A stretch of DNA of 64,000 nt from Novipirellula caenicola (lineage in GTDB: Bacteria > Planctomycetota > Planctomycetia > Pirellulales > Pirellulaceae): contig NZ_BAABRO010000007.1 in NCBI RefSeq assembly GCF_039545035.1, positions 124,001 to 188,000 on the forward strand. Reading direction: 5' to 3'. A program made the translations under genes and the position numbers. How positions within the stretch are numbered: position 1 is the stretch's first letter; every line of letters begins with the position of its first letter. This document shows positions 1 to 9,483 of the stretch, one piece after another. Below the pieces are notes generated by a model. That model ran no database searches, was not told where the DNA came from, and saw only the letters and a program-made list of their open reading frames with translations.

Positions 1-2660
1 GTAAACAGCGACGGGTCATGCCGAGGGCCCATGCCGCCGGCCATTGAATGTGTCCATGGGCCTGCGAGCTTTTTGCCCGTGGTCGTCGCAAGGCTGGAAA
101 TCTGTTTTGGGCAATGCACCAATGCCCAGCGGTCACCGAGCCAGTGAATTTCAGGAGCCCAAATGTGTTTAGGTTTGTTGCCCTGCTTCTTCGCCGCCAA
201 TGTGTCGTCGGTCGTGAAGATTGGCCCGAGTGATTCCCATTGGATCAAGTCTTTGCTGCGGTAGACTCGCACCTGACCGCCGACGATGCTGTCGTCGCCG
301 AGACCGATGTTGTAGGGATCCGCCGCCTCGCGTGGATCACCCTCGTTGGGCTGCGTTCCAGTGAGGTAATAGTAGTCGTCGGGGCCGAGCGCGATATACG
401 GATCGCGGATCCAGCCCGATTTGATATACAGCGCCCGGTCATGCGATTGGAGTCCAGCCCGAATCGCTGCGGCATCCATCACCGGTCCGGGTTTACGATC
501 GGTTTTCTGCTGGATGAACGCCGATGCGGGAAAATCGTCGGCCGCTTTGCTGGACGCTGCATTCACTTTGTAATCAAGCACTTTGCCATTGAAGCGATTC
601 GGCGCCGGGTAGTCACCCGCAGACGTGCGGTCGTCAAATCCGACGCTCATCGCATCGATCGGTTGGGCCGGGATCAGACCCGGCGAGGGTTGGCGGATTG
701 GCGGTTGGTCGTTCACGGACAGCGATATCTCGTGATCCGACAAAGTAGCATTCAGTTTGACCTTGCCGCTAACTTTCTCGTTGGCGGTCACGCGTGTCAC
801 TTTGCCGTTGACGCGAACATCCAACGCAGGGACTCCGTCGATAAAGTGCAATGCGTATCCGTGTTGATTTCCGCCTTGGGCAATGGCAACTCCGTTTGGC
901 TGTTCCGCTTCGGTGACGGCCTGGATCTCAAGCGGTCGGTTGGCAATCTGCGGTAACTGGGGATTGTCGGCGTTTTGGTCTCGCGAGGCAGCCGGTTGCT
1001 CTGGTTCCCAGATCACCCCGACTCGCCGCGCCCATGATTCCCATTGGGCGACCATCGACTTGGTGCGTTCGGGTTCTTTTTCAGCCAAGTCATTCAGTTC
1101 GCTTCGGTCCTCGGCTAGGTTGTACAGTTCCCACTTCAATTCATCGGGCATGCGTTTGGCGTAGACCGCTTTCCAGTCGCCTTTTCGCAATGCATGCGCC
1201 GCTTGGTGATCGAACCCAATCACGCGTTCAGGAAGCGATTCGCCTCGCATCGCGGGCAGCAAGCTTGTGCCTTCAAGCGGCGTGATCGCGTTGCCGCCAA
1301 GCGTTTCGGGATACGTCGCGCCGGCGGCTTCCATTAGCGTTGGCATCACGTCCATCACGTGTGCTGGGTCACGCACCCAGTCGTCGGATTTGCCAATCCC
1401 GTCGGGCCAATGAGCGATAAAGGGCGAACTGATCCCACCTTCGTGAGTGAAGTGTTTGTAGAGTCGAAACGGAGTATTGCCGAGGTTAGCCCATCCGCTG
1501 CCGTAGGACTGATGCGTGCCCCGTCCTCCAATGTCTCGGACCTGGTCCCCGGTATGCAGCGTGGTCGTGCCCCGTCGCGATTTACCGTCAAAACCAAAGG
1601 GGCCCCATTCGTAACAGGCGCCGTTGTCGCTGAGAAACAGAATCAGCGTGTTATCGAGGTCGTCGGTTTGTTTCAAGTGATCGAGAATCCGGCCGACACC
1701 ATTGTCGACTCCTTCGACCATCGCAGCAAACACCGACATCCGACGAGCCAAGTCAATTTGGCGGTCTTTGTCGAGCGAGTCCCAGGCGGGATTTTGTTGA
1801 CCCGAGAAACCATTGGAAATGTCATCGCGGTCGACCGGAACGAGGCTGCGTGGACTCAGTTTCCAGCGATCGCCGTCGACCAAGCCGAGTTTCTGCATTC
1901 GCTCGAACCGCTCCTCTCGCAGCACATCCCAGCCGCGTTGATAGATCGCATCATACTTGTCGGCTCGCTCCGCCGGAGCTTGCACGGGAAAGTGCGGCGA
2001 CGAATGTCCAAGGAACAAAAACCAAGGTTTGTCACTGTCTTGTCCCTTGCGAATAAAATTCAATGCGTACTCGTTAAACACATCGGTCGCGTAGAATTCG
2101 TCCGCCGGAGGATCGATCTCCTTTTCGCGACCTTCCGGCAAACGGATGTAGTAGTCCGCGTCGTATTGGTCGTGCGAATGGTCGTCGGTGTAGCCATAGA
2201 ACTCGTCAAACCCACGCCGGATCGGTCCTGTTTCGGGATGTAGGTGCCATTTGCCGACGTAGTAACAACCGTATCCCGCGGGTTTCAAAACTTCGGCTAG
2301 CGTTGCGCATTGATTGTTCAGCCGGCCAATGTACCCGGGGCCTCGTTTGGGGTCGGGGCGACCCGTAGTAAAGTCACCGATGCCGGTTTGCGATGGATAC
2401 AATCCCGTCATCAACGAGGCACGCGTCGGACAACAGCGAGCCGAGTTATAGACTTGAGTGAATCGCACACCCCCCGCAGCGAGAGAATCGATGTTGGGGG
2501 TAGGGATCTCGCCGCCGTAGCAGCCCAGGTCCGAATAACCGAGATCATCGGCCAAGATCACAAGGATGTTGGGACGTTCGGCGGCAACGGTCGTCGACGA
2601 TATCAGTAGCATCGCAGTGGCGACCACGCGATACGAAAGCCAGGTCCGTGGAATCTTCAT
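1..2660 (-). CDS. Sulfatase fused to LamG-like and GH43-like domains, 3' end beyond window
   Basis: Predicted secreted sulfuric ester hydrolase acting on sulfated glycans. The frame is open from ATG 2660 to the left edge (886 codons). Residues 1-27 form a signal peptide ending VAA. Metal-binding Asp pair is in LADDLG (about 38-39), and the active-site motif is CCPTR at 76-80, with Cys76 expected to become formylglycine. The sulfatase part ends near residue 530 (ELNDLAEKEPER). Residues about 550-710 look like a LamG/concanavalin-type beta sandwich. From about 735 the sequence resembles GH43: WIRDPYIALG, DYYYLTGT, WAPEIHWLGDRW and GPRHDPSLF, with the Asp of RDPY in the place of the catalytic base. 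It starts 4 bp after the stop of the upstream sulfatase, so the two are co-transcribed. Sulfatase identity is sure; the GH43 assignment is likely; the substrate is unknown. Confidence 0.93.
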   Translation of the reverse strand, partial: MKIPRTWLSYRVVATAMLLISSTTVAAERPNILVILADDLGYSDLGCYGGEIPTPNIDSLAAGGVRFTQVYNSARCCPTRASLMTGLYPSQTGIGDFTTGRPDPKRGPGYIGRLNNQCATLAEVLKPAGYGCYYVGKWHLHPETGPIRRGFDEFYGYTDDHSHDQYDADYYIRLPEGREKEIDPPADEFYATDVFNEYALNFIRKGQDSDKPWFLFLGHSSPHFPVQAPAERADKYDAIYQRGWDVLREERFERMQKLGLVDGDRWKLSPRSLVPVDRDDISNGFSGQQNPAWDSLDKDRQIDLARRMSVFAAMVEGVDNGVGRILDHLKQTDDLDNTLILFLSDNGACYEWGPFGFDGKSRRGTTTLHTGDQVRDIGGRGTHQSYGSGWANLGNTPFRLYKHFTHEGGISSPFIAHWPDGIGKSDDWVRDPAHVMDVMPTLMEAAGATYPETLGGNAITPLEGTSLLPAMRGESLPERVIGFDHQAAHALRKGDWKAVYAKRMPDELKWELYNLAEDRSELNDLAEKEPERTKSMVAQWESWARRVGVIWEPEQPAASRDQNADNPQLPQIANRPLEIQAVTEAEQPNGVAIAQGGNQHGYALHFIDGVPALDVRVNGKVTRVTANEKVSGKVKLNATLSDHEISLSVNDQPPIRQPSPGLIPAQPIDAMSVGFDDRTSAGDYPAPNRFNGKVLDYKVNAASSKAADDFPASAFIQQKTDRKPGPVMDAAAIRAGLQSHDRALYIKSGWIRDPYIALGPDDYYYLTGTQPNEGDPREAADPYNIGLGDDSIVGGQVRVYRSKDLIQWESLGPIFTTDDTLAAKKQGNKPKHIWAPEIHWLGDRWALVHCPKQISSLATTTGKKLAGPWTHSMAGGMGPRHDPSLF

Positions 2661-2664
2661 TGCT

Positions 2665-4311
2665 CTATTGGGTTGGCGTAGGTTGTCGGTTCTTGGATTG
2701 GTTTGCCCGCTTTTTAGCCTTGATTTTTGGTTTGGCTTTGCCGGCGGGGCGAGGAAGCACGTCGTGAGTCACGGCCCAATCATTCCACTGTTTTGCTAAC
2801 GTGTCAGCGAGTTCCGGGTGTTGGCTTTTCAGGTTGTTTTGTTCGGTGCGGTCGGCCGCCATGTCGAACAATTCCCAGTCGCCTCGGAGTCCCTGGCGAA
2901 CCAGTTTATGGTTGCCCACGCGAATCGCCGCGTTCCCTTCGTGTTCCCAGTACAGCGGTCGATCCGCAAAGTCGCCTGATCCGGTGAGTAGCGGTTTCAA
3001 GCTTTGTCCCTGCATCGGTTTGATAGGGGTTCCGTTGAATGTTTCAGGATAGGTTGCGTCGCCCAAATCGACACAGGTTGCCATGATGTCAATCAGATGC
3101 GTTGGTGTTTCAATCCAAGCCTCGGGGCCGGTGCGTGGTTCGATCGCCGCCGGCCAATGCGCGATCAACGGACTCGATGTGCCGCCTTCGTGGTTGTAGT
3201 GCTTGTACTTGCGAAACGGTGTGTTGTTCAAATGCGCCCAGCAGCGACCGATGAACACATCCGAGTGAGGATCGCCCGGGTTATCGCCATTGTATTTCCC
3301 AGAGATGCCTGCTTCGGCGTTGCCTCCGTTGTCGGACAGGAACAGGATCAACGTGTTGTCGAGCTGTTGGCGTTGACGCAGTGCGTCGACCAATTTGCCG
3401 AGGTTCTTGTCGACTTCTTCGATCATCGCGGCGTAGATCGCCATCATGTCGTCGTAGCGTTTTTGCTCGTCCGCCGAGAGCGAATCCCAGGCAGGAATCT
3501 CCTCGGGACGCGGTTCGAGTTTCCAGTTTTTGTCGATCAAGCCCAGTTCAATCTGTTTTGCATAACGCTGTTCCCGCAACTTGTCCCATCCGGCCATGAA
3601 TTTACCGCGATACTTGGCGATAGTTTCCTCGGGTGCCATGCATGGAAAATGCGGGGCGACATGAGCCAAGTACCAAAAGAACGGCTTTTTGGCGTCGATC
3701 GCTTCGTCAACGAACTTCAGTCCTTGTTCGGTCCACAGGTCGCTGCCGTACCATGGTGGGTTCAATCGCGGATCCTCCGATGAAATCGTTTCTCCGTTCA
3801 GGAACATGTTTGCACCGCCTTTGCTGCCGGTTTGATTCGAAAAATGAACACCGCCGGCGGCCAAGTTCAGACTGCGATCAAACCCGCGGCCCCAGGGGTG
3901 GACGCCATGATTCGCACCGACATGCCATTTGCCCGTCATCGCGGTGAAGTAGCCGACTTGGCGAAGCACTTCGGCGATCGTGACGCATTGATCGTTCAGC
4001 CGTCCTCGGTAGCCAGCAACGCCTTGGTCGGCCGTCATCCAACCGATTCCGGCTTGGTGTGAATACAGCCCGGTCAACAGCGATGCACGTGTCGGGCAAC
4101 ATCGCCCGGTGTTATAGAACTGAGAAAATCGAACGCCGTTTTCGGCCAGTGCATCAAGGTGAGGCGTGGGGATCTCGCTGCCATATGGTCCGATGTCCGA
4201 AATGCCCATGTCATCGACCATGATGACAATGATGTTGGGACGCTCGGCTGCGGATGCGAACGTGCAGGATAGCGTTGTAAGCGACAACGCCAAAAGGAAA
4301 GAGAGCTTCAT
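2665..4311 (-). CDS. Secreted arylsulfatase-family protein (CCPTR type)
   Basis: Sulfatase of the alkaline-phosphatase superfamily, 548 aa. The start ATG 4311 opens a signal peptide (MKLSFLLALS..., cleavage about 21 after ASA); longer upstream reading has no signal. ERPNIIVIMVDDMG carries the metal Asp pair (33-34), and CCPTRASLLTG (71-81) is the formylglycine motif. KWHVGANHG and LSDNGGN are further conserved sulfatase segments. The C-terminus is a lysine-rich tail (KAKPKIKAKKR). It closely resembles the N-terminal domain of the next gene downstream, so the two are probably paralogues. Upstream gap to the preceding sulfatase is 148 bp. Substrate cannot be read from the sequence. Confidence 0.93.
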   Translation of the reverse strand: MKLSFLLALSLTTLSCTFASAAERPNIIVIMVDDMGISDIGPYGSEIPTPHLDALAENGVRFSQFYNTGRCCPTRASLLTGLYSHQAGIGWMTADQGVAGYRGRLNDQCVTIAEVLRQVGYFTAMTGKWHVGANHGVHPWGRGFDRSLNLAAGGVHFSNQTGSKGGANMFLNGETISSEDPRLNPPWYGSDLWTEQGLKFVDEAIDAKKPFFWYLAHVAPHFPCMAPEETIAKYRGKFMAGWDKLREQRYAKQIELGLIDKNWKLEPRPEEIPAWDSLSADEQKRYDDMMAIYAAMIEEVDKNLGKLVDALRQRQQLDNTLILFLSDNGGNAEAGISGKYNGDNPGDPHSDVFIGRCWAHLNNTPFRKYKHYNHEGGTSSPLIAHWPAAIEPRTGPEAWIETPTHLIDIMATCVDLGDATYPETFNGTPIKPMQGQSLKPLLTGSGDFADRPLYWEHEGNAAIRVGNHKLVRQGLRGDWELFDMAADRTEQNNLKSQHPELADTLAKQWNDWAVTHDVLPRPAGKAKPKIKAKKRANQSKNRQPTPTQ

Positions 4312-4459
4312 GGGGAGTGCGCAATTTTGGGGAGGGAGGGGGATGGCTCGTGTTTGCCTGCAACGGCTCAATGAATCAAGCAAAATCGGCGGGCGTGCTG
4401 GATCGGATGGACGCGAGTAATACGAGCGAGCTTGCCATCTCTCGACATCACGCCGTTGC

Positions 4460-6508
4460 TTAGGGCTGGGGCCAACTCAATAGCGTCTTTCCGTCTTCAC
4501 CAAGCAGTTGCAAATCGGCAATCGTTGCCGTTCCAGGACCATCGCCGATATCGATTCGTAATTGATGAATGCGTTTTGATACCGCGATTGGAATTTGGAC
4601 CCATTGCCATGCATCACTCGATTCCGTTGCAAACCGAATGTTGCTGCCATTGGGTAGCGTTGTTTTGGCGTCGGTGGTGTAGAACACTTCACCGCTGGGG
4701 TTGCCCTGCGTTTCGCTGCGAGCCCGCAGTTTGAACGTGATTTGGTACGGGCCATTGGGAAGCTGCTTGTTGCGCAAGTCGATGGCGATTCCGGGGTCTT
4801 CACCGGTGAATTGCAAACGCAATTCGTTTCCTGCGATGTTCAGCTTCGTGTTCTTGCGGGCACGGATGTGGTTCGCTGGGTGCGAGTTTGCCGATTTGCC
4901 CTTCTTGTTGGAACCGGCGTTCGTTGGCTTTTTCTTTTGGTACTGTTCGGGCGTATCCGCGTCAAAGTTAGTCCACTCGCGATGGCGATGCGGCAGTGAA
5001 GCTTCCTTGACCGGCGCACGTGCTTTGGCCGGAGCGTGCACGACGTTCTCAGCCATCTCGTGCCACATCGCAATCATCTGGTTTAATCGTTCGGGCTGCT
5101 GGTCGGCAAGGTTATTCAGCTCACATCGATCCTCGGCGACGTTATACAGCTCCCACGCTTCACGTTGAAAACTAACAAGCTTCCAATCGCCATCGCGAAG
5201 ACCGCGGTCGTCGGCAAACATAAGATGAATCGGCGGTCGTGATTCAAGCGGTTCACCGCGAAGTAACGGTTCCAGCGAGACTCCCGAAACGGGACGCAAC
5301 GTTCGGCCCTGGCGTGATTCAGGAATCTCGGTTTCAGCAAGGTCGGCCAGCGTGGGCAAGACATCGATCAAGTGAGCTGGTTGCTTGATGATGCTGTCCG
5401 AATCGAGCTTCAGCCCCGCGGGCCAGTGCACAATCGCGGGAGTCGAAATTCCGCCTTCGAATTGGTTTTGTTTGTAGTAACGAAACGGGCTGTTGCGAGC
5501 CCAGGCCCAACCGGTTGAATCACCGAAGGAGACGTTCGCACTGGTCGGCTCGACATCCAATCGAGCCGGTTTTCGATCGTACGGGCACGCACCGTTGTCC
5601 GAGACGAACAAGATGAAGGTGTTTTCCAGTTCGTTGTTTTTCTTTAGATCGGCAACCAAGCGGCCCACCTCTTGATCGACGCGATCAATCATTGCCGCAA
5701 GCGTGGTCATGCGATTGGCTTCGTAGTCGCGTTTCCACTGTTCGAGATCATTCCATGCCGGAATGTGTTCAGGCCGAGGGCTCGGTTCGAGTGATTCCGG
5801 CAATACTCCCAGTCGCTTCTGCTTGGCAATCCTCGCGTCACGTACCGCGTCCCAGCCTTGGTCGTATTGGCCTTGGTACTTTTTGTAGTCTTCGGGTAAC
5901 GCATGCAGCGGAGCATGCGGTGCATTGAAAGCCACGTACAAATACCATGGTTTGCCCGTGGTGCGGGCTTCGTCGAGGAATTTCAAACCATAGTCCACAT
6001 TCGCAACGGTCGTATAAAATCCATCGCTCGGAACCTGCCACGGCTCGCCGTTGAGCCGGAACGTGTTGTCGCCTGAAAAGTAGTTGCATGCACCGCTGAG
6101 GTGACCAAAGTAGCGTTGGAAACCAAAGTCAGTCGGTTGTTGGTCCAAATGCCATTTGCCCGTCATGGCGGTGAAGTAGCCCGCATCGCCAAGCACTTCC
6201 GCCGACGTCACGGCATGCGATAGCGACGTGTCTCCCGCGGCAATGCAGTACTGGCCAGACAGCAAGCAGACCCGTGATGAATGGCATTTAGCCGTGTTGT
6301 AGAACTGTGAAAACCGTGCGCCATTGCGGGCAAGTGCATCCAAATTCGGTGTTTCGATCTCGCTGCCGTAACAGCCGATATCCGAAAACCCCAAGTCGTC
6401 GACCATCATCACCACGATATTGGGACGCTCGTCGGCAATGCAGGGACGCACCGAGACGATGCAAATGAATCCCATGCACCATGTGGTTATCTTTAGAAGG
6501 TTGGTCAT
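4460..6508 (-). CDS. Sulfatase with variant CHSSR motif and C-terminal beta-sandwich domain
   Basis: Secreted sulfatase, 682 aa. ATG 6508 precedes a signal peptide (cleavage near residue 25, CIA-DERPN). The Asp pair is in MVDDLG (37-38). The active-site motif is CHSSR at 75-79: the cysteine and arginine are kept, but Ser replaces the usual Pro or Ala at the third place. KWHLDQQP and SDNGACPYD follow. After the sulfatase fold (about residue 490) comes a Lys/Asn-rich linker (QKKKPTNAGSNKKGK) and then about 130 residues that read as a carbohydrate-binding-like beta sandwich (LRLQFTGEDPGIAID, WVQIPIAVSKRIHQLRID). It lies 44 bp after the upstream sulfatase. Longer upstream starts overlap that gene and lack a signal. 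Confidence 0.92.
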   Translation of the reverse strand: MTNLLKITTWCMGFICIVSVRPCIADERPNIVVMMVDDLGFSDIGCYGSEIETPNLDALARNGARFSQFYNTAKCHSSRVCLLSGQYCIAAGDTSLSHAVTSAEVLGDAGYFTAMTGKWHLDQQPTDFGFQRYFGHLSGACNYFSGDNTFRLNGEPWQVPSDGFYTTVANVDYGLKFLDEARTTGKPWYLYVAFNAPHAPLHALPEDYKKYQGQYDQGWDAVRDARIAKQKRLGVLPESLEPSPRPEHIPAWNDLEQWKRDYEANRMTTLAAMIDRVDQEVGRLVADLKKNNELENTFILFVSDNGACPYDRKPARLDVEPTSANVSFGDSTGWAWARNSPFRYYKQNQFEGGISTPAIVHWPAGLKLDSDSIIKQPAHLIDVLPTLADLAETEIPESRQGRTLRPVSGVSLEPLLRGEPLESRPPIHLMFADDRGLRDGDWKLVSFQREAWELYNVAEDRCELNNLADQQPERLNQMIAMWHEMAENVVHAPAKARAPVKEASLPHRHREWTNFDADTPEQYQKKKPTNAGSNKKGKSANSHPANHIRARKNTKLNIAGNELRLQFTGEDPGIAIDLRNKQLPNGPYQITFKLRARSETQGNPSGEVFYTTDAKTTLPNGSNIRFATESSDAWQWVQIPIAVSKRIHQLRIDIGDGPGTATIADLQLLGEDGKTLLSWPQP

Positions 6509-6552
6509 GGGTGGTTTCCAGTGCAGGACGGTGAACGTGGACTCGCTTCGGA

Positions 6553-7971
6553 TTACTTGCGTTTGGCTTGCTTTTTTCGATACGTTGCGCCATTGTCCGC
6601 AGGTATCGAGTTGTGCCAAGCAAGAAGCTTTGTCTTTAAGTTTACCGCAATCTCTGGATGATTGGACGCCACGTTCGTCGATTCGGCTCGATCGTGGTTT
6701 AAGTCATACAGTTCCACGTTCGACCCATCGTACTCGCACAACAGTTTCCATCTGCCCGATCGAACCGCGAGATCGGGCAGGTCCTCGATCCCATAAAACG
6801 AATCGCGATCCGGTGGGCGGCGAAAGAAGATCGGAGCCTGGCGTGACCCCCCTTCCCCTCGCAGCGTGGCGACTAACGGTTCGCCATCAAATTGGACGCC
6901 GTCGGGAAACGGGGTGTCCGTCAACGTTAGCAGAGTCGGTGCGAGATCGATCGCCGAGAACACCGATTCGCGGTCAACATGCCCCTGCCGACGAACGATC
7001 GACGGCCCCCACACGACTAACGGTGACCGGACGCCGCCTTCGTACAGGTGCGTTTTGAATCCACGAAACGGTCCCGCTTCTCCAGCCCCCGGCGCCGGAC
7101 CGTTGTCCGAGCAGACCAGGATCAGCGTGTTGTCGCGAAGCGCGGCGTCGTTACGGATTCGGTCAAACAATCGGCCAAGCTGCGTGTCCATCGCTTCGAG
7201 CACGGACAAATACAACCGTCGCAGCGAACCATCGCCCCACGTTTCGACCGGAGGCCAATACGGGCCGTGGACATCGTCGGGCCACAGGTTGATGTAGAAA
7301 GGCTGCTTGGCCGCGGCGGCTTTGTCGATGAACGGGATGGCCGCATCGACAAACCCCGATGTGATTTCCGATCGCAGCATCCAGCGATATCCATCACCCA
7401 GATTCTCGGCGTCCTCCCAAATGCGCCCTGGTTTTTCTTGACCCGGTTTCAAGATCAGCGGCAGCAGTTTCGGCCCCATGCCTTCGAAATTGGTCAGCGA
7501 TTCATCAAAGCCATATTCGGTGATCGACGGAGCATCGTTGACATCCCGCTGCCCGCCCATGTGCCATTTGCCAAAGTGGCCTGTCGCATAGCCGGCCTGC
7601 TGGAGCGAACGTGCCAGCATCGGAGCTTTGGGATCGAGCCACTGGGCCACCCCGCGTTCCTCGTTGCTCTTTCGATTGTTCAGATATGACGTGATCCGCC
7701 AACGTTGCGGATATTGGCCGGTCGAGATGGCTACTCGCGACGGCGAGCAGATTGGCGAGTTGACATAGAACTGCTCGAACCGAACGCCCTCGGCCGCCAA
7801 GCGGTCGATGTTGGGCGTCGCAGCGTCCTCGTTACCGAAGCACGAAAAATCGCCCCAACCCATGTCGTCGATAAAGACAAGGATGATGTTGGGACGCTCG
7901 GCAGCCACACTGGTTTGAAGAAATTGTGCCCAGACGAGGGCGAGAACGAGGATCAAGAGTCGCTTTTTCAT
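6553..7971 (-). CDS. Secreted sulfatase (CSPSR type)
   Basis: 472-aa sulfatase. Start ATG 7971 gives MKKRLLILVL... with a signal peptide ending SVAA near residue 24. FIDDMG carries the metal Asp pair (35-36) and CSPSRVAISTG has the canonical formylglycine motif at 75-79. KWHMGGQ and VCSDNGPAPGAG are typical downstream sulfatase segments. The C-terminus is short and basic (RKKQAKRK). The gene starts 38 bp after the stop of the small lipoprotein gene and is the first of four sulfatases in the run. Family assignment is firm; specificity is not determinable. Confidence 0.93.
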   Translation of the reverse strand: MKKRLLILVLALVWAQFLQTSVAAERPNIILVFIDDMGWGDFSCFGNEDAATPNIDRLAAEGVRFEQFYVNSPICSPSRVAISTGQYPQRWRITSYLNNRKSNEERGVAQWLDPKAPMLARSLQQAGYATGHFGKWHMGGQRDVNDAPSITEYGFDESLTNFEGMGPKLLPLILKPGQEKPGRIWEDAENLGDGYRWMLRSEITSGFVDAAIPFIDKAAAAKQPFYINLWPDDVHGPYWPPVETWGDGSLRRLYLSVLEAMDTQLGRLFDRIRNDAALRDNTLILVCSDNGPAPGAGEAGPFRGFKTHLYEGGVRSPLVVWGPSIVRRQGHVDRESVFSAIDLAPTLLTLTDTPFPDGVQFDGEPLVATLRGEGGSRQAPIFFRRPPDRDSFYGIEDLPDLAVRSGRWKLLCEYDGSNVELYDLNHDRAESTNVASNHPEIAVNLKTKLLAWHNSIPADNGATYRKKQAKRK

Positions 7972-8009
7972 GGTGTTTCCGTTTCCGTCCGTTTCGTATG
8001 TAACGGAAC

Positions 8010-8186
8010 TCACATCCCGTCCCGAATTGCCTCTTCTCGTGCGCGATCACTTTCCGCATCCATCTGCTCAATCTCTTCGTTGGTCATCTCCGGCGCCGGG
8101 TTGACCGTCACCTCGGAACTTGTGCCGCATCCGATCAGTGATACGAAACCTACTGCGATAACGAAAACAATGGAACTGAACTTCAT
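8010..8186 (-). CDS. Small acidic lipoprotein, 58 aa
   Basis: Short exported lipoprotein of unknown role. ATG 8186 has a GGAG Shine-Dalgarno at 8196-8199 (9-nt spacer), which decides the start over an in-frame ATG 15 bp upstream. Residues 1-19 are hydrophobic and end in lipobox LIGC with Cys20 as the lipidated residue. The mature part is strongly acidic (EMTNEEIEQMDAESDRAREE). It lies 127 bp after a DUF1559 gene and 38 bp before a sulfatase, on the same strand. Two other tiny acidic lipoproteins in this window also adjoin DUF1559 genes (17347-17529 and 59042-59206). Confidence 0.75.
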   Translation of the reverse strand: MKFSSIVFVIAVGFVSLIGCGTSSEVTVNPAPEMTNEEIEQMDAESDRAREEAIRDGM

Positions 8187-8313
8187 GAGAATATACTCCA
8201 TTCATGGATAAGTAAGACAGGAAATTGATTATCAGGCTTGTGGCAGGAGTGCCGTTTTCTGGGCGTCACGACAACGCCTCTCTTCACGACAACCCATCGT
8301 GATGATGTTTGGG

Positions 8314-9483
8314 CTATTGGTCCTTCAGCGACGTTGTCTCTCTACCCGCCACGCTGCCCGCAGCACCCCAAATGCCGTAGTTGCTCGCCGAGCCTGCTGG
8401 CGGAGCCCCCGGCGCGGAAGTGCCGATTGGGCCTTGGTTCGTGTTGCCGGTATCGATGCTGTCGGTGATAAAGGTCACCGAGCCGTCGCCCATCAGCACG
8501 TGGCATCCGCCCTGATGACGACTGCCTGCCGTGAAGATACCGCCGGGGCCATTGGCGTCGCCGTTGCCTCGGATACAGTTGGCTGAATTGGGTGGGAATG
8601 TCTGGCCCACGCCCGACATCATCGGTTCCCCTTGAGCCCAATTGGATCCACGATAACGGTGGCCTCCCGAACTGGTGTCAATCGCGAGCGTCACGCTCGG
8701 TTTGTAAAACAGGGGGCGCTCGGGGTCGCGAGCAAACTCGAGGACTTCCGCCTTGGGGTTGTCCCGCATGTCATTGCCGCTTCCGTTGCGAACCAGCACG
8801 TCGCCCGCCAATTCGCGTGTGCCGCTGCTGCGTTGAATTTCCGCCATCGCAATCGTCGTGCTCAAACCGTCCAAGCAATCACGAAATCGCGTGACAAAAC
8901 GATCCTTGAAAAATCCCCGATGTTGACCAATGTTCACCGGAGTGCCCGCATTGTTACGGGTGTTGTTGCAGTTCCAGAACGAGTCTCCGAAACTGAATCC
9001 ATAGTTCAGTTGGCCGAACGGAATGCCCGCGTTTGGAGCAAGGTCCGATGGGCATAACAGCGTCGGAATTTGCGTTCGCCAGGGGACGTAGTTCACGTTG
9101 TAAGCCGCTGGCCCCATCGCCGGCCAAGTCGTGCCACCCGCGTCGGTGTAAGGGTTGGAAATCTGCTCCCACACCGCTTGCTGCTCGAAAAACGGTGTCA
9201 AACCCGGCATGGCGGAAAGACGCTCACGGTTGGTTGTCGTTGCACTGGTGGTCGGTGTGCCGCTGCCGCCGCCTTGCTGTGGTAACTGATTGTATGCCGA
9301 ATGGTAATTGTGTAACGCCAGTCCCAGCTGTTTGAAATTATTGCTGCACGACATTCGTCGAGCCGCCTCGCGGGCCGCTTGAACCGCAGGCAATAACAAA
9401 CCGACTAATACTCCGATGATTGCGATGACCACTAACAATTCGACCAGCGTAAATGCCGGGCGAGGTGAATTTGTCAACTTCAT
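8314..9483 (-). CDS. DUF1559 protein with prepilin-type N-terminus
   Basis: 389-aa pseudopilin-like protein. The start ATG 9483 is followed by a short basic leader and [18 protein letters not shown], the type IV prepilin/type II secretion methylation motif, with Ala before the Phe. [25 protein letters not shown] begins the DUF1559 domain. Near the C-terminus is [16 protein letters not shown], shared with four other DUF1559 proteins here. Family members are exported, membrane-anchored and greatly expanded in planctomycetes; their molecular role is not established. It heads a probable operon with the small lipoprotein and four sulfatases. Confidence 0.93.
   Translation of the reverse strand: MKLTNSPRPAFTLVELLVVIAIIGVLVGLLLPAVQAAREAARRMSCSNNFKQLGLALHNYHSAYNQLPQQGGGSGTPTTSATTTNRERLSAMPGLTPFFEQQAVWEQISNPYTDAGGTTWPAMGPAAYNVNYVPWRTQIPTLLCPSDLAPNAGIPFGQLNYGFSFGDSFWNCNNTRNNAGTPVNIGQHRGFFKDRFVTRFRDCLDGLSTTIAMAEIQRSSGTRELAGDVLVRNGSGNDMRDNPKAEVLEFARDPERPLFYKPSVTLAIDTSSGGHRYRGSNWAQGEPMMSGVGQTFPPNSANCIRGNGDANGPGGIFTAGSRHQGGCHVLMGDGSVTFITDSIDTGNTNQGPIGTSAPGAPPAGSASNYGIWGAAGSVAGRETTSLKDQ

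Noticed and set aside
240-956. Long plus-strand open frame opposite the first sulfatase
   Set aside because: It is an antisense shadow of the minus-strand sulfatase-GH43 gene, whose reading gives clear family motifs throughout.
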